The notes: generated by a model from the sequence alone, not told the origin. A DNA stretch of 64,000 nt from Streptomyces mutabilis (GCF_014649815.1 NZ_BMTT01000002.1:310001-374000); one strand, 5' to 3'. Shown: positions 25,492-34,698, counted from the stretch's first letter. Program-made: numbers and translations.

Positions 25492-26238
25492 TCAGACCAG
25501 CCGTCGTGCCGTCGCCCACCGCGTCAGCTCGTGCCGGTTGGACAGCTGGAGCTTGCGCAGGACAGCCGAGACGTGGGACTCGACCGTCTTCACCGAGATG
25601 TACAGCTGTTTGGCGATCTCCTTGTACGCGTAGCCGCGGGCGATCAGGCGCAGCACCTCGCGCTCGCGCTGGGTGAGGCGGTCCATGTCCTCGTCGACCG
25701 GCGGGGCGTCGGTGGAGGCGAACGCGTCGAGGACGAACCCGGCCAGGCGCGGGGAGAAGACGGCGTCTCCCTCCTGGACGCGGAAGATGGAGTCGACCAG
25801 GTCCGTGCCGGTGATCGTCTTGGTCACATAGCCCCGGGCGCCGCCGCGGATCACACCGATGACGTCCTCCGCCGCGTCCGAGACGGAGAGGGCGAGGAAG
25901 CGGACGGGCTGCTCGGTGTCGCTCATCAAGGGGGTACAACGGCGCAGTACTTCGACGCCGCCGCCACCGGGGAGGTGGACGTCGAGGAGCACCACTTCGG
26001 GCCGGGTGGCGGTGATGACGGTGACGGCCTGGTCGACATCGGCGGCCTCGCCGACGACCTCCACACCGGTCTGCGCGGTCTGACCGATCTCGGCCTGGAC
26101 GCCGGTGCGGAACATACGGTGGTCGTCGACGAGCACCACGCGCACGTGACGCTCCCCCGTGCCCGCGTTCGCCGACTGTGCGGGCTCGGTCGCCTCTCCC
26201 GCTCCCACCGTTCCGTTCGCCTCGGTCGGGTCGCTCAT
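25492..26238 (-). CDS. NarL/LuxR-type response regulator
   Basis: 248 residues. The receiver domain (about 32-155) has Asp38/Asp39, the phosphorylated Asp86 in VVLLDVHLPG, and Lys in YVTKTITG. A C-terminal LuxR HTH (about 185-245) reads LTQREREVLRLIARGYAYKEIAKQL, then SVKTVESHVSAVLRKL. The extra 30-residue N-terminal tail is unusual. An ATG about 30 codons inside is not available, so this start stands. It overlaps the kinase stop by 4 nt (ATGA) and is thus translationally coupled to its partner kinase. Likely targets are the PspC membrane genes opposite, but no operator is identified. Confidence 0.92.
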   Translation of the reverse strand: MSDPTEANGTVGAGEATEPAQSANAGTGERHVRVVLVDDHRMFRTGVQAEIGQTAQTGVEVVGEAADVDQAVTVITATRPEVVLLDVHLPGGGGVEVLRRCTPLMSDTEQPVRFLALSVSDAAEDVIGVIRGGARGYVTKTITGTDLVDSIFRVQEGDAVFSPRLAGFVLDAFASTDAPPVDEDMDRLTQREREVLRLIARGYAYKEIAKQLYISVKTVESHVSAVLRKLQLSNRHELTRWATARRLV

Positions 26239-27542
26239 GACGTCTTCTCCGCCCTCTCCATCTCCAGCTCGACCTCCGTGCCGCCGCCCGGCACCGCGCG
26301 CAGCCGCGCCGTGCCGCCGTTGCGCTCCATGCGGCCGATGATCGATTCTCTGACACCCATGCGGTCGGCGGGTATCGAGTCGAGGTCGAAGCCGGGGCCG
26401 CGGTCCCGAACGGACACGAAGACCGTCCTGCCCTCGACTTCGGCGTAGACCTGAACGGCGCCGCCCTCGCCACCGTACTTGGCGGCGTTCACCATGGCCT
26501 CACGTCCGGCTTGCATCTGTGACGCGATCCTCTCGTCGAGCGGGCAGTCGCCGACGACCACCACCTCGATGGGGACGCCGTGCTTGTCCTCCACCTCCGC
26601 CGCGTTGCGCTTGATGGCCTCGGCGAGGGTGGTGGGCTCGTCGTCCTCGTCCTTGCCGTTGCCCTCCGGCTTGTAGAGCCAGGCGCGCAGGTCGCGCTCC
26701 TGGGCGCGGGCCAGGCGGCGCACCTCACCGGCGTTCTCCGCGTTGCGCTGGATCAGGGTCAGGGTGTGCAGCACCGAGTCGTGGACGTGGGCGGCGACCT
26801 CGGCCCGCTCCTGCGCGCGGATGCGCATCAGCCGCTCCTCGGAGAGATCCTGGGTCATGCGCACCAGGTACGGACCGGCGAGGAGCGTTATGCCGACGAG
26901 GACGGCGAGCGCGGCCTGGAGCACGGAGCCGAGGTGGGCGGCGGAACCCTGGAGGACGAAGATGCCGGTGACGCCCGCCGTCACCAGCAGGACTCCGGCC
27001 ACGGAACGCAGCAGGGTGACGGTCCGCCGGTGGCGTCCCACCTCGGCCCAGCGGGCCCGGCGGGCGTTGTCCGCCTGCCGCCAGACGAGGGCGACGCCGG
27101 CGCCGACGAGCACGGTCGGCCAGAGATAGGCCTTCGCTCCGCCGCCGAGGTCCACATTGCCCACGAAGACCAGGGCAACGACGACCATGAGGAGCAGGGC
27201 GACGATCTGACCCTTGTCCGGCTTGCGGGCGACGAGTCTGCGGCGGCCGTCCGGCGAGGTCTCGGAGGTGACGAGGGACGGCGGCCTCTGGGCGTCGACG
27301 CCGCCGACGCCCAATGGCACGAAGAACCAGAAGGCCGCGTACAGCAGCGCGCCGAGACCGTCGGCCATGAACAGGCCGACGAAGGCGAAGCGCACCCAGA
27401 TGACGGGCAGCCCGAGATGCCCGGCGAGCCCCCGCGCCACCCCGCCCAGCCAGCGTCCGTCGCTGCTGCGGTAGAGCTTGCGCGGCGGCCGCGGTTCGAC
27501 GAGTGGCGCTGCTGCGGCTTCCGGCATGACATCGATGGTCAC
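26235..27542 (-). CDS. sensor histidine kinase with N-terminal PspC domain
   Basis: 435 residues. A PspC domain occupies residues about 20-80 (LYRSSDGRWLGGVARGLAGHLGLPVIWVRFAF), followed by further membrane segments at about 112-130, 140-155, 181-198 and 205-224. The dimerisation domain is HisKA_3 with His254 (AHVHDSVLHTL), then a HATPase_c domain with an N box (NAAKYGGEGG) and a GPGF box. PspC domains bind phage-shock or envelope-stress components, so this kinase probably senses membrane stress. The response regulator follows with ATGA overlap. The promoter lies in the 165-nt region shared with the divergent PspC gene. Confidence 0.92.
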   Translation of the reverse strand: MTIDVMPEAAAAPLVEPRPPRKLYRSSDGRWLGGVARGLAGHLGLPVIWVRFAFVGLFMADGLGALLYAAFWFFVPLGVGGVDAQRPPSLVTSETSPDGRRRLVARKPDKGQIVALLLMVVVALVFVGNVDLGGGAKAYLWPTVLVGAGVALVWRQADNARRARWAEVGRHRRTVTLLRSVAGVLLVTAGVTGIFVLQGSAAHLGSVLQAALAVLVGITLLAGPYLVRMTQDLSEERLMRIRAQERAEVAAHVHDSVLHTLTLIQRNAENAGEVRRLARAQERDLRAWLYKPEGNGKDEDDEPTTLAEAIKRNAAEVEDKHGVPIEVVVVGDCPLDERIASQMQAGREAMVNAAKYGGEGGAVQVYAEVEGRTVFVSVRDRGPGFDLDSIPADRMGVRESIIGRMERNGGTARLRAVPGGGTEVELEMERAEKTS

Positions 27543-27707
27543 ACGGCCCGGGGAGCCGGAGCATCAGGGTCCGTCCCCTACAATTTCCTGATCTTCGGGT
27601 CGGCGTGCCCTCGAACGCTCCCCCGGCACCGGGTCAGGGCCGATATCAGGGTCCGACCAGGGTCGAACCGACTGCCGCCACGGCGTCGCGCCCGTCACCA
27701 TGGACTC

Positions 27708-29183
27708 ATGACAGATCACGAGCACGCCGCGACGGGTCCGGGACCCGGCCCCGGCCCGCGCCCTCCGCGGGGCGCCGGGCCGCAAGGTGCCGCGCCCGCC
27801 GCGGATGCCACGGGTGCCGCGGCAGGCCAGGGCACCGCCACCGGCGCGGGCGTAGGCGCCGCCACGGGCGTCATGACCGACGCGGAGGCCGCCGGCGGCG
27901 ATGTCCCCGGGCCGCCCCACAAATTCCGGCGCGACCGGCAGTACAAGACGTTCGGCGGCGTGTGCGCCGGCCTCGGGCGTCAGTGCGACATGGACCCGGT
28001 GATCTTCCGGATCACTCTCGCGGTGCTCTCCGCGACCGGCGGCATCGGCCTCATCTTCTACGGCTTCGCCTGGCTCTTCATCCCGTACGACGACGAGGAC
28101 GAGAACGAGCTGCGCAAGCTGCTGACCGGCCGCGTCGACGGCCAGGCGCTGGCGGCCGTGCTGTTCGCCCTGGTCGGCTGCGGGGTCTTCCTGACGATGC
28201 TGAACAACGGCGGAGTGCTGACCTTCGCCGTGGTGCTGTCCCTCGTCCTCGCGGGCGCCGGGTACTGGTCACGGCACCGGCGCACGCCCGATCCCGACCC
28301 CCTGTCCACCCAGGCCGCCGCCGACGCCCCACCCGAGGCTCAAGCACCGCCGATCATGTACACCTGGCCCTCCTGGTGGCGCGAACCCATAGTCAAGGAC
28401 GGCACCCACGTCGGCGGTACGGGGTATCTGTGGGGCCCGCCGGACTCCGAGGACCGTGACACCGCGGCGGCCGTCAACATCGGCCGCGGTGTCCCCCCGG
28501 GCGACCGATCCCCCGTGGGCGACCGGCGCCCGCGGTCCCCCCAGCCACGCGGCCCGCGCGGCATCGGCGGCTCGGTCTTCACCCTCGCCCTGCTGGCGGG
28601 TTTCTTCGGCACTCGTCTGACGTGGGACGAGCACCCGCTCGGCACCAGCCTGCAGACCGGCCTGGCCGGTGCGCTCGCCGTCTTCGGCATCGGCATCGCG
28701 GTCAGCTCCTTCCTGGGGCGCACGGGAGCCGGTTCCGTCTTCCTGGCGGTCATCACGGCCGGCCTGCTGGCCGGCTCCGCCGCCCTGCCCAAGGACGTCG
28801 GCACCGACTGGGTCCGGAAGACCTGGGCGCCCACGACGGTGACCGCCGTACGCCAGCAGTACGACATCGGGGCCGGCAGCGGCACCCTGGATCTGTCCCG
28901 GCTGGACCTGGAAGAGGGGCAGACGGTGACCACCCGGGCCGACGTGGGGATGGGCCGAATACAGGTCGTGGTGCCGCAGGACGTGACCGTGCGGCTGAGC
29001 GTCGAGGTGGGCGTGGGCGACATCCAGTTGCCCGGCGACGACAAGAAGGACGTGGACGTGGCACCGGGCAAGCACAAGGAGGTCACCCTGTCCCCCACGA
29101 CGGGCGGCAAGGACGCAGGCACTCTCGACCTCGACCTCCAGGTCGGCGTCGGCCAGGCGGAGGTGACCCGTGCTGCGTCATAG
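27708..29183 (+). CDS. PspC domain membrane protein with C-terminal beta-rich (DUF4097/toast-rack-like) domain
   Basis: 491 residues from an ATG at 27708. There is no ribosome site, which suggests a leaderless or poorly started mRNA. The first 70 residues are low-complexity Gly/Pro/Ala. The PspC domain is at about 72-131 (FGGVCAGLGRQCDMDPVIFRI). More membrane helices follow at about 145-183 and 290-355. The last about 110 residues are beta-rich (YDIGAGSGTLDLSRL, GVGDIQL, VGVGQAEV), as in DUF4097-like domains. It is divergent from the PspC-containing kinase, so it may belong to the same envelope-stress circuit. The small membrane gene at 29170 overlaps its 3' end by 14 nt. Confidence 0.85.
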   Translation: MTDHEHAATGPGPGPGPRPPRGAGPQGAAPAADATGAAAGQGTATGAGVGAATGVMTDAEAAGGDVPGPPHKFRRDRQYKTFGGVCAGLGRQCDMDPVIFRITLAVLSATGGIGLIFYGFAWLFIPYDDEDENELRKLLTGRVDGQALAAVLFALVGCGVFLTMLNNGGVLTFAVVLSLVLAGAGYWSRHRRTPDPDPLSTQAAADAPPEAQAPPIMYTWPSWWREPIVKDGTHVGGTGYLWGPPDSEDRDTAAAVNIGRGVPPGDRSPVGDRRPRSPQPRGPRGIGGSVFTLALLAGFFGTRLTWDEHPLGTSLQTGLAGALAVFGIGIAVSSFLGRTGAGSVFLAVITAGLLAGSAALPKDVGTDWVRKTWAPTTVTAVRQQYDIGAGSGTLDLSRLDLEEGQTVTTRADVGMGRIQVVVPQDVTVRLSVEVGVGDIQLPGDDKKDVDVAPGKHKEVTLSPTTGGKDAGTLDLDLQVGVGQAEVTRAAS

Positions 29184-29412
29184 GTTCCAGCCCGGACGTC
29201 TGGTCGCCGGCCTCTTCCTGACCCTTGCGGGCGTCATCTACGTCGGTGACGCGGGCGGTCTCTGGAAGACCCCGTGGTTCGTCGTGATCCCCGTCGTCAT
29301 GGGCGGCCTCTGCCTCGCCGGAGCGGTCGGCGTCGTGGCCCGGTCCGCGCACCGGCGCCGGGGGACGCTCCGCGCGAAGGCGGACGGACCGCCGGGCGGA
29401 CCCGCCGGCTGA
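29170..29412 (+). CDS. small membrane protein coupled to the PspC gene
   Basis: 80 residues from a GTG at 29170 with GGAGGTGA 5 nt upstream inside the end of the PspC gene. Two hydrophobic helices (VAGLFLTLAGVIYVGDA and WFVVIPVVMGGLCLAGAVGVV) and a basic tail are visible. The 14-nt overlap implies coupled translation. Proteins of this kind accompany PspC genes in Streptomyces. Function unknown. Confidence 0.8.
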   Translation: MLRHRFQPGRLVAGLFLTLAGVIYVGDAGGLWKTPWFVVIPVVMGGLCLAGAVGVVARSAHRRRGTLRAKADGPPGGPAG

Positions 29413-29634
29413 CGACCACCGTCCCGGCGTCACCCCGGCCCCTGCAAGGCGCCCTGCCCGGCCGACGCCACCGGCACCAGGGCGGCAAAGCGCGAGGGCG
29501 GCCCGCCAGGACGGCAGCCTGTCGAAACCGACAGGAAGAAACCGGCCGAAGAAGGATTGAGCGGGGCTTCCGCGTCGTACGTATGGACTGAGGAGGGGGT
29601 CTCGGCACGCGCGGGCGAGAGGCGGCTGGCAGTG

Positions 29635-30165
29635 ATGGCTCACGGTATGCGGACGGATGCGTACACCTCACACCCGGGCGGCGGCGGAGGCTGGCGGGAC
29701 CACGCCACCCGCTACGCCCTCGTTCCTCTGCGGATCTTTCTGGGCGTCACGTTCATCTACGCCGGCCTCGACAAGCTCACCGACAGCGCCTTCATGAAGG
29801 ACTCGGGCGCCGGCTCCGTCGGCGACATGATGCGGGCGGTCCGCGACTCCTCGGCCATCCCGCCCCTCGTCGACCTGGCCCTGAAGAGCCCCGCCGGTTT
29901 CGGTTACGCGATCGCCCTGGGCGAGCTGGCCGTCGGCATCGGCACGCTGCTCGGACTGCTGACCCGTCTCGCCGCGCTCGGCGGTGCCCTGATCTCGCTC
30001 AGCCTCTGGCTGACCGTCAGCTGGGCCTCCGACCCGTACTACTACGGCAATGACCTCGCCTACCTCATGGCCTGGATCCCCCTCGTCCTGGCCGGCGCCC
30101 CGCTGCTGTCCCTGGATGCCGCACTGCGCTCCAGGCGGCACCGCGGGACGGGCGGGTACCGGTAG
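29635..30165 (+). CDS. DoxX family membrane protein
   Basis: 176 residues from an ATG at 29635. The ATG at 29647 is an alternative. DoxX marks are the LRIFLGVTFIYAGLDKLTD start and four helices with GELAVGIGTLLGLLTRLAALGG and a C-terminal YLMAWIPLVLAGA. DoxX-like proteins act in membrane redox or sulfur and oxidative stress functions, though the role of this subfamily is unclear. The gene converges on 30211-31506 with 45 nt between. Confidence 0.85.
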   Translation: MAHGMRTDAYTSHPGGGGGWRDHATRYALVPLRIFLGVTFIYAGLDKLTDSAFMKDSGAGSVGDMMRAVRDSSAIPPLVDLALKSPAGFGYAIALGELAVGIGTLLGLLTRLAALGGALISLSLWLTVSWASDPYYYGNDLAYLMAWIPLVLAGAPLLSLDAALRSRRHRGTGGYR

Positions 30166-30210
30166 GCCGGCGGACGACCCCCGGGGGCATCGGGTTCGGC
30201 GGGGTGGCGG

Positions 30211-31506
30211 TCAGTCCGTCACGTCGATCGCGTACCGGTTGGTCTCCACTCCGGCGCTCGTGACCACCTGGACGTCCACCCGGCCCGGTTCCACGTCCGC
30301 CGGTACCGGGACCGTCAGCAGGTCGTCCGTGGGGTTGCTGAAACCGCCGGTCACCGGCACCAGGGGAACGTGGACGTTGACCGCGCCGATGCGGACGACC
30401 ATCCGGGAGAGGCGGTCCGCGCGCTGGGCGCCCGGCGGTACGAAACCGGCGCCACGGATCTCGATGTCGTCGCCGGTGCGGATCGGCGCGTCCAGGTCGC
30501 CCGCCTCGCGGGCCCGCACCACGGAGAGGATCACGGGGCGCCCGCCCTCCGCGTACTTGCCGGCCACGTAGGTCGCCGCCGACACCAGCACGACGACCGC
30601 CAGCCCCCACGGCAGGTCGGGCAGCTGGTCCGGGCGCCGGGCCAGCCGTACCGCCGCGAAGACCAGCGCGACCGCGCTGATCACGACGTACTGGATGTCG
30701 GCGAAGGTGCCGCGCCCGGCGTCGTCGGTCAGCAGGTCGGAGGCGCGTGGCCGGTCCGCCCGCACCTTCTGCAGCCGCTGCGCCAGTACCCGCAGGCCGA
30801 CCACCCGCCGCACCAGGACGGCGATCCCGCACACCACCGCGAGCACCGTCACGGCACCGGCTCCGCGGGTGAGTTCGAGCCCGGAGACCAGCGAGTCCCG
30901 CCGGGCGGGCCCCGAGGCCACCGCCAGCTGTCCGGCCAGGACGAGGACCGCGTACGCGACGAACAGCACCCAGGCCGCCGCCACGGCCCGGGACGTGGAC
31001 AGGCGGTTGTCCTCCCCGATCACCGGAGCCAGCGCCCCGCCCCGCGCCCGGTGGAACCACGAGGCCGCCGTCAGCGCACCGGCCACGACCAGCGCCGCCG
31101 CGAGACCCGCGGTGCGCGCCGCCGTCCAGCCCGCGCCGATGGCGGTGAGCGACTGCACGAGCAGCAGCAGTACGACCCCGGCCCACACCGTGGCCGCCGT
31201 ACGGCGGCCGAGGCCCGCGAGCCACGCCTCGCCCTCGGCGCGACCGCGTTCAGCGACGACTTCAGCGGACTGGGTCAGCTCCTCGGAGACCCACTGCCGG
31301 GAGGCGGAGGCCGAGTGGGCCACCGCGGCCGGCAGCCCTTGGCCGGCGGCGAACTCGTCGCGCCGCGACAGGAACGCGGCGACCGCCCGACGGTGCCCCT
31401 CACGGGCGCCGTGCGGGCAGTCCCCGCAGGTGCAACCGCCCCCGTGGGCCTCCTCGTACGCGCTCCTGCCCGAGCCGCTCCCGTGTCTCGCCTCCTGCAC
31501 CGCCAC
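30211..31506 (-). CDS. integral membrane protein with N-terminal Cys cluster, unknown function
   Basis: About 431 residues from a GTG at 31506 (31500 is an in-frame alternative). The frame runs open far upstream without real coding evidence. Near the N-terminus is CTCGDCPHG, a possible metal site. Several hydrophobic segments follow (AGVVLLLLVQSLTAIGAGW, LAAALVVAGALTAASW, AAWVLFVAYAVLVLAGQLAV, AVTVLAVVCGIAVLV, YVVISAVALVFAAVRL and LAVVVLVSAATYVAG). The last about 110 residues are a soluble beta-rich domain with a GDDIEIRGAGFVPPGA turn that recalls IPT/TIG folds. I do not recognise a family. It converges on the DoxX gene. Confidence 0.7.
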   Translation of the reverse strand: MAVQEARHGSGSGRSAYEEAHGGGCTCGDCPHGAREGHRRAVAAFLSRRDEFAAGQGLPAAVAHSASASRQWVSEELTQSAEVVAERGRAEGEAWLAGLGRRTAATVWAGVVLLLLVQSLTAIGAGWTAARTAGLAAALVVAGALTAASWFHRARGGALAPVIGEDNRLSTSRAVAAAWVLFVAYAVLVLAGQLAVASGPARRDSLVSGLELTRGAGAVTVLAVVCGIAVLVRRVVGLRVLAQRLQKVRADRPRASDLLTDDAGRGTFADIQYVVISAVALVFAAVRLARRPDQLPDLPWGLAVVVLVSAATYVAGKYAEGGRPVILSVVRAREAGDLDAPIRTGDDIEIRGAGFVPPGAQRADRLSRMVVRIGAVNVHVPLVPVTGGFSNPTDDLLTVPVPADVEPGRVDVQVVTSAGVETNRYAIDVTD

Positions 31507-31799
31507 GCCCGACGCCCGCCTTCCCCGACCCCTGCGACAACCCGCGCGAACCGCGGTGAACCCAGCAACGACACCTGCACGGGGTGTTTCCATCGCGCCA
31601 CCCGCGTCGGCCACCCCAAGTCTCATGGGACGACAGCGAATTGTGCCGCACAACGCACCCTGCGCGCCCGGCGCCCCCGCCCCTCTGCCCAACGCGGGTG
31701 ACATGCGGACCGCCGTGTTGACCCGGCCCCGGGGCCGGTCGCGAACCGGCTGCGGGAACCGGCCACAACTGGCTGCGGGAACCGACCCCGAACCGACTG
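31507..31799. other. non-coding stretch between the membrane gene and the aldolase relic
   Basis: 293 nt with no credible gene. The frames stay open only because of GC bias. It contains most of the 23-bp tandem repeat at 31744-31813 and must contain the promoter of the membrane protein gene. Confidence 0.45.
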
Positions 31800-31813
31800 C
31801 GGGAACCGGCCCT
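31744..31813. repeat. three near-identical copies of a 23-bp unit
   Basis: Units start at 31744, 31767 and 31791 (one extra G before the third), each built around CTGCGGGAACCG. It lies at the decayed 3' end of the aldolase relic. Confidence 0.8.
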
Positions 31814-32467
31814 CCGTCGAAGGGATCCGGCTCGCTGCGGCTGATCAACCGCCACAGCGGCTGGTAGTTGATCCACCCCACCAGGTCGCCGCCGAACTGC
31901 TCCCGGGTGGCCACCGCCTGCCGGTGTTCGATCAGCACCGGTCGGCCCGCCGCCCCCGCCGTCAGCTGCGCCTGGCAGGACCGCTCCAGCGACAGCAACC
32001 ACCAGGCCGCGGCGTCCACCGAGTCGCCGACGGTGAGCAGCCCGTGGTTGCGCAGCACCAGCGCCTTGTCCGAGCCGAGCTCCCCGGCGATGCGCCGCCC
32101 TTCAGGTCGCCGAGGGCGGAGGGGGCGCGCCCGTGCCTGGAATGGCAGGGGGCGACCGCGACGACGTCCGGCCGGGCGGCGTGCACCTGGGCGTGGACGG
32201 TGAAACCGGCCTGGTTCACGTGGTAGCGGCCCTCCACCGCCTGGCTGGCCATCGGTTCGGCCGACAACAGGTCGCTCACCGTGATGTGCCCCAACGGCAT
32301 GCCGAACGGGTTGACCCGGAAACAGTCGCTGTACTCGGGGTCGCGGGCCGTGATGTGCCCGGAGACCCCGTCCTCGAACCCGTACCGGCCGAAAGCCGCA
32401 GCGCGCCCGCGAGCCGTTCCTTGCGGTGCCGGCGCTCGCCCTCGACCGAGTCGTGCATCGGCGGCAT
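31800..32467 (-). pseudogene. degraded class II aldolase/adducin-family gene
   Basis: Pieces of one class II aldolase are spread over all three minus-strand frames. MPPMHDSVEGERRHRKERL begins at 32467. After a one-base loss near 32400 the chain continues in a second frame with FGRYGFEDGVSGHITARDPE and EGRYHVNQAGFTVHAQVH. Then about 90 nt are missing near 32105 and the third frame gives GRRIAGELGSDKALVLRNHG and GWINYQPLWRLISR. The metal-site sequence that reads AHTHSVHG in relatives is here APCHSRHG. No stop codon remains, and the frame drifts into the next gene. Two frame changes, an internal deletion and a lost ligand make it non-functional. Confidence 0.82.
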
Positions 32468-32480
32468 CGCGAACCGCAAG

Positions 32481-32524
32481 CCGATACCCAGCCCGATACC
32501 GGACAGACGGTGTCGGGTATCGGG
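32481..32524. promoter_or_regulatory. CCGATACC operator-like cluster before the PPOX gene
   Basis: CCCGATACC at 32492-32500 is mirrored by GGTATCGGG at 32516-32524 (15-nt spacer). A further direct copy, CCGATACCC, lies at 32481-32489. The cluster ends 14 nt before the ATG at 32539, where a repressor would block transcription. Confidence 0.55.
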
Positions 32525-32538
32525 TCCACACTCGGCGT

Positions 32539-33039
32539 ATGGCATCGAGCACCGCAACAGGCAGCACAGCGGCGAACTGGTCCTGCTTCGCCACTGCCGA
32601 ACCCGACCTGGCCGCCACCGTAGAGGCGCGCTTCGGCGCCTACACCCACCACGTCCTCGCCACGCTGCGCAGGGACGGCTCGCCGCGCACCACCGGCCTG
32701 GAGGTGCGTTTCCTGGACGGCGAGCTGTGGCTCGGCATGATGCCGGGCTCGGTCAAGGCGCTCGACCTGCGCCGCGACCCGCGGTTCGCCTTGCAGGCGA
32801 ACCCGGGGGACGGCACCGGGATGGGCGGCGGTGACGTGCGGATCGGCGGACGGGCGATCGAGGTCGAGGACTCCGCGACCCGGGCCCGGTACGTGAAAGA
32901 GGTGGAACCGCCGGAGCCGTTCCACCTCTTCCGTACCGAGCTGACGGAGGTCGTGCGGACCTACGTGGAGGACGACGCGTATCTCGTCGTCCAGGTCTGG
33001 CAGCCCGGACAGCCCTTGCGCACCGTCAAGCGCACCTAG
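32539..33039 (+). CDS. pyridoxamine 5'-phosphate oxidase-fold (PPOX) protein
   Basis: 166 residues from an ATG at 32539. There is no ribosome site, so a leaderless mRNA is likely. A split-barrel flavin/F420-binding fold is suggested by FGAYTHHVLATLRRDGSPRTTGLEVRFLDGELWLGMMPGS and the later IGGRAIEVED and DAYLVVQVW strands. Such proteins reduce or bind substrates using F420 or FMN, or bind heme. The ligand cannot be told from sequence. The gene converges on guaA with only 3 nt between stop codons. An inverted repeat at 32492-32524 suggests local repression. Confidence 0.8.
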   Translation: MASSTATGSTAANWSCFATAEPDLAATVEARFGAYTHHVLATLRRDGSPRTTGLEVRFLDGELWLGMMPGSVKALDLRRDPRFALQANPGDGTGMGGGDVRIGGRAIEVEDSATRARYVKEVEPPEPFHLFRTELTEVVRTYVEDDAYLVVQVWQPGQPLRTVKRT

Positions 33040-33042
33040 GGG

Positions 33043-34623
33043 CTACTCCCACTCGATCGTGCCCGGCGGTTTCGACGTCACGTCGAGGACGACGCGGTTG
33101 ACGTCCTTGACCTCGTTGGTGATGCGGGTCGAGATCTTGGAGAGCACGTCGTACGGCAGCCGCGACCAGTCGGCCGTCATGGCGTCCTCGGAGGAGACGG
33201 GCCGCAGCACGATCGGGTGGCCGTAGGTGCGGCCGTCGCCCTGGACGCCGACGGAGCGGACGTCCGCGAGCAGCACCACGGGGCACTGCCAGATGTCGCG
33301 GTCGAGCCCCGCCGCGGTCAGCTCCTCGCGGGCGATGGCGTCGGCCTCACGGAGCAGGTCGAGTCGCTCCTTGGTGACCTCGCCGACGATGCGGATGCCG
33401 AGACCCGGGCCCGGGAAGGGCTGGCGCTGGACGATCTCGTCCGGCAGGCCCAGCTCCTGGCCGACCATGCGCACCTCGTCCTTGAACAGCTTGCGCAGCG
33501 GCTCGATGAGCTTGAACTCGAGGTCCTCGGGGAGCCCGCCGACGTTGTGGTGGGACTTGATGTTGGCCGCGCCGGTGCCGCCGCCGGACTCGACGACGTC
33601 CGGGTAGAGGGTGCCCTGGACCAGGAACTCCACGGCCGGGCCCTCGTCGGCGATGATCTCGGCCTGGGCCTGCTCGAAGACCCGGATGAACTCGCGGCCG
33701 ATGATCTTCCGCTTCTCCTCGGGGTCGGAGACCCCGGCCAGCGCCTTGAGGAACCGCTCGCCGGCGTCCACGACCTTCAGCTGCACGCCGGTCGCGGCGA
33801 CGAAATCCTTCTCGACCTGCTCGGTCTCGCCCTTGCGCATCAGGCCGTGGTCGACGTAGACGCAGGTCAGCTGGGAGCCGATGGCCTTCTGGACGAGGGC
33901 GGCGGCGACCGCGGAGTCCACGCCGCCGGACAGGCCGCAGATGGCGCGCTTGTCGCCGACCTGCTCGCGGATGGCCGCGACCTGCTCCTCGATGACGTTG
34001 CCCGTCGTCCAGTCGGGGGCGAGACCCGCACCGCGGTACAGGAAGTGCTCCAGCACCTGCTGTCCGTGCGTGGAGTGCATCACCTCGGGGTGGTACTGGA
34101 CGCCGTAGAGCTTCTTCTCGTCGTTCTCGAAGGCTGCGACCGGGACGACGTCCGTGGAGCCGGTGACGGTGAAGCCCTCGGGGGCGGCGGAGCAGGCGTC
34201 GCCGTGCGACATCCACACGGCCTGCTCGGCCGGGGTGCCCTCGAAGAGGGTGGAGGACGGCTTGGAGACCGTCAGGTCGGTGCGGCCGTACTCTCGCGCG
34301 CCGGAGTTGTCGACGGTGCCGCCGAGGGTCTGCGCCATCAGCTGGAAGCCGTAGCACATGCCGAAGACGGGCACACCGGCCTCGAACAGGGCGCGGTCGA
34401 CGGTCGGGGCGCCCGGCTCGTACACCGACGAGGGGCCACCGGAGAGAATGATGGCTGCCGGGTTCCTGGCGAGCATCTCGTCGACCGGCATGGAGCTCGG
34501 CACGACCTCGCTGTAGACCCGCGCCTCGCGGACGCGACGGGCGATGAGCTGGGCGTACTGCGCGCCGAAGTCGACGACCAGGACGGTGTCGGGGGCGGCG
34601 GCAGCGGGAGTCGCTGATGACAC
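33043..34623 (-). CDS. guaA: GMP synthase (glutamine-hydrolysing)
   Basis: 526 residues from a GTG at 34623 with GGAAGG 6 nt upstream. The N-terminal class I glutamine amidotransferase has the catalytic Cys in GMCYGFQL and the His/Glu pair in YGVQYHPEV. The ATP pyrophosphatase domain has the PP loop [12 protein letters not shown], and the C-terminal dimerisation domain ends in [17 protein letters not shown]. It converts XMP to GMP, the last step after IMP dehydrogenase, whose gene lies at 54583. A good -10 box TAGAAT (34665-34670) gives a leader of about 35 nt. Confidence 0.98.
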   Translation of the reverse strand: MSSATPAAAAPDTVLVVDFGAQYAQLIARRVREARVYSEVVPSSMPVDEMLARNPAAIILSGGPSSVYEPGAPTVDRALFEAGVPVFGMCYGFQLMAQTLGGTVDNSGAREYGRTDLTVSKPSSTLFEGTPAEQAVWMSHGDACSAAPEGFTVTGSTDVVPVAAFENDEKKLYGVQYHPEVMHSTHGQQVLEHFLYRGAGLAPDWTTGNVIEEQVAAIREQVGDKRAICGLSGGVDSAVAAALVQKAIGSQLTCVYVDHGLMRKGETEQVEKDFVAATGVQLKVVDAGERFLKALAGVSDPEEKRKIIGREFIRVFEQAQAEIIADEGPAVEFLVQGTLYPDVVESGGGTGAANIKSHHNVGGLPEDLEFKLIEPLRKLFKDEVRMVGQELGLPDEIVQRQPFPGPGLGIRIVGEVTKERLDLLREADAIAREELTAAGLDRDIWQCPVVLLADVRSVGVQGDGRTYGHPIVLRPVSSEDAMTADWSRLPYDVLSKISTRITNEVKDVNRVVLDVTSKPPGTIEWE

Positions 34624-34664
34624 GGGGTGCCTTCCGGCGGTCGGGCGGGGGTCTTGTGCTCCCG

Positions 34665-34670
34665 ATTCTA
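34665..34670 (-). promoter_or_regulatory. -10 box of guaA
   Basis: TAGAAT on the minus strand, with transcription predicted to start near 34658. No clear -35 box. A perfect 12-bp hairpin at 34699-34728 lies just upstream and may insulate guaA from the divergent chorismate mutase transcript. Confidence 0.6.
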
Positions 34671-34698
34671 CCGAGGTGGGCAGGTGGCCCGCCCCGGC

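Noticed and set aside
32276-32618. Short intact genes within the aldolase relic.
   Set aside because: Each frame holds only part of one known fold, with the next part in another frame.
30211-32925. One 904-codon frame joining aldolase pieces and the membrane protein.
   Set aside because: The aldolase homology jumps between three frames, and the joined frame has no coding signal between 31507 and 31800. Treated as a relic plus a separate gene.
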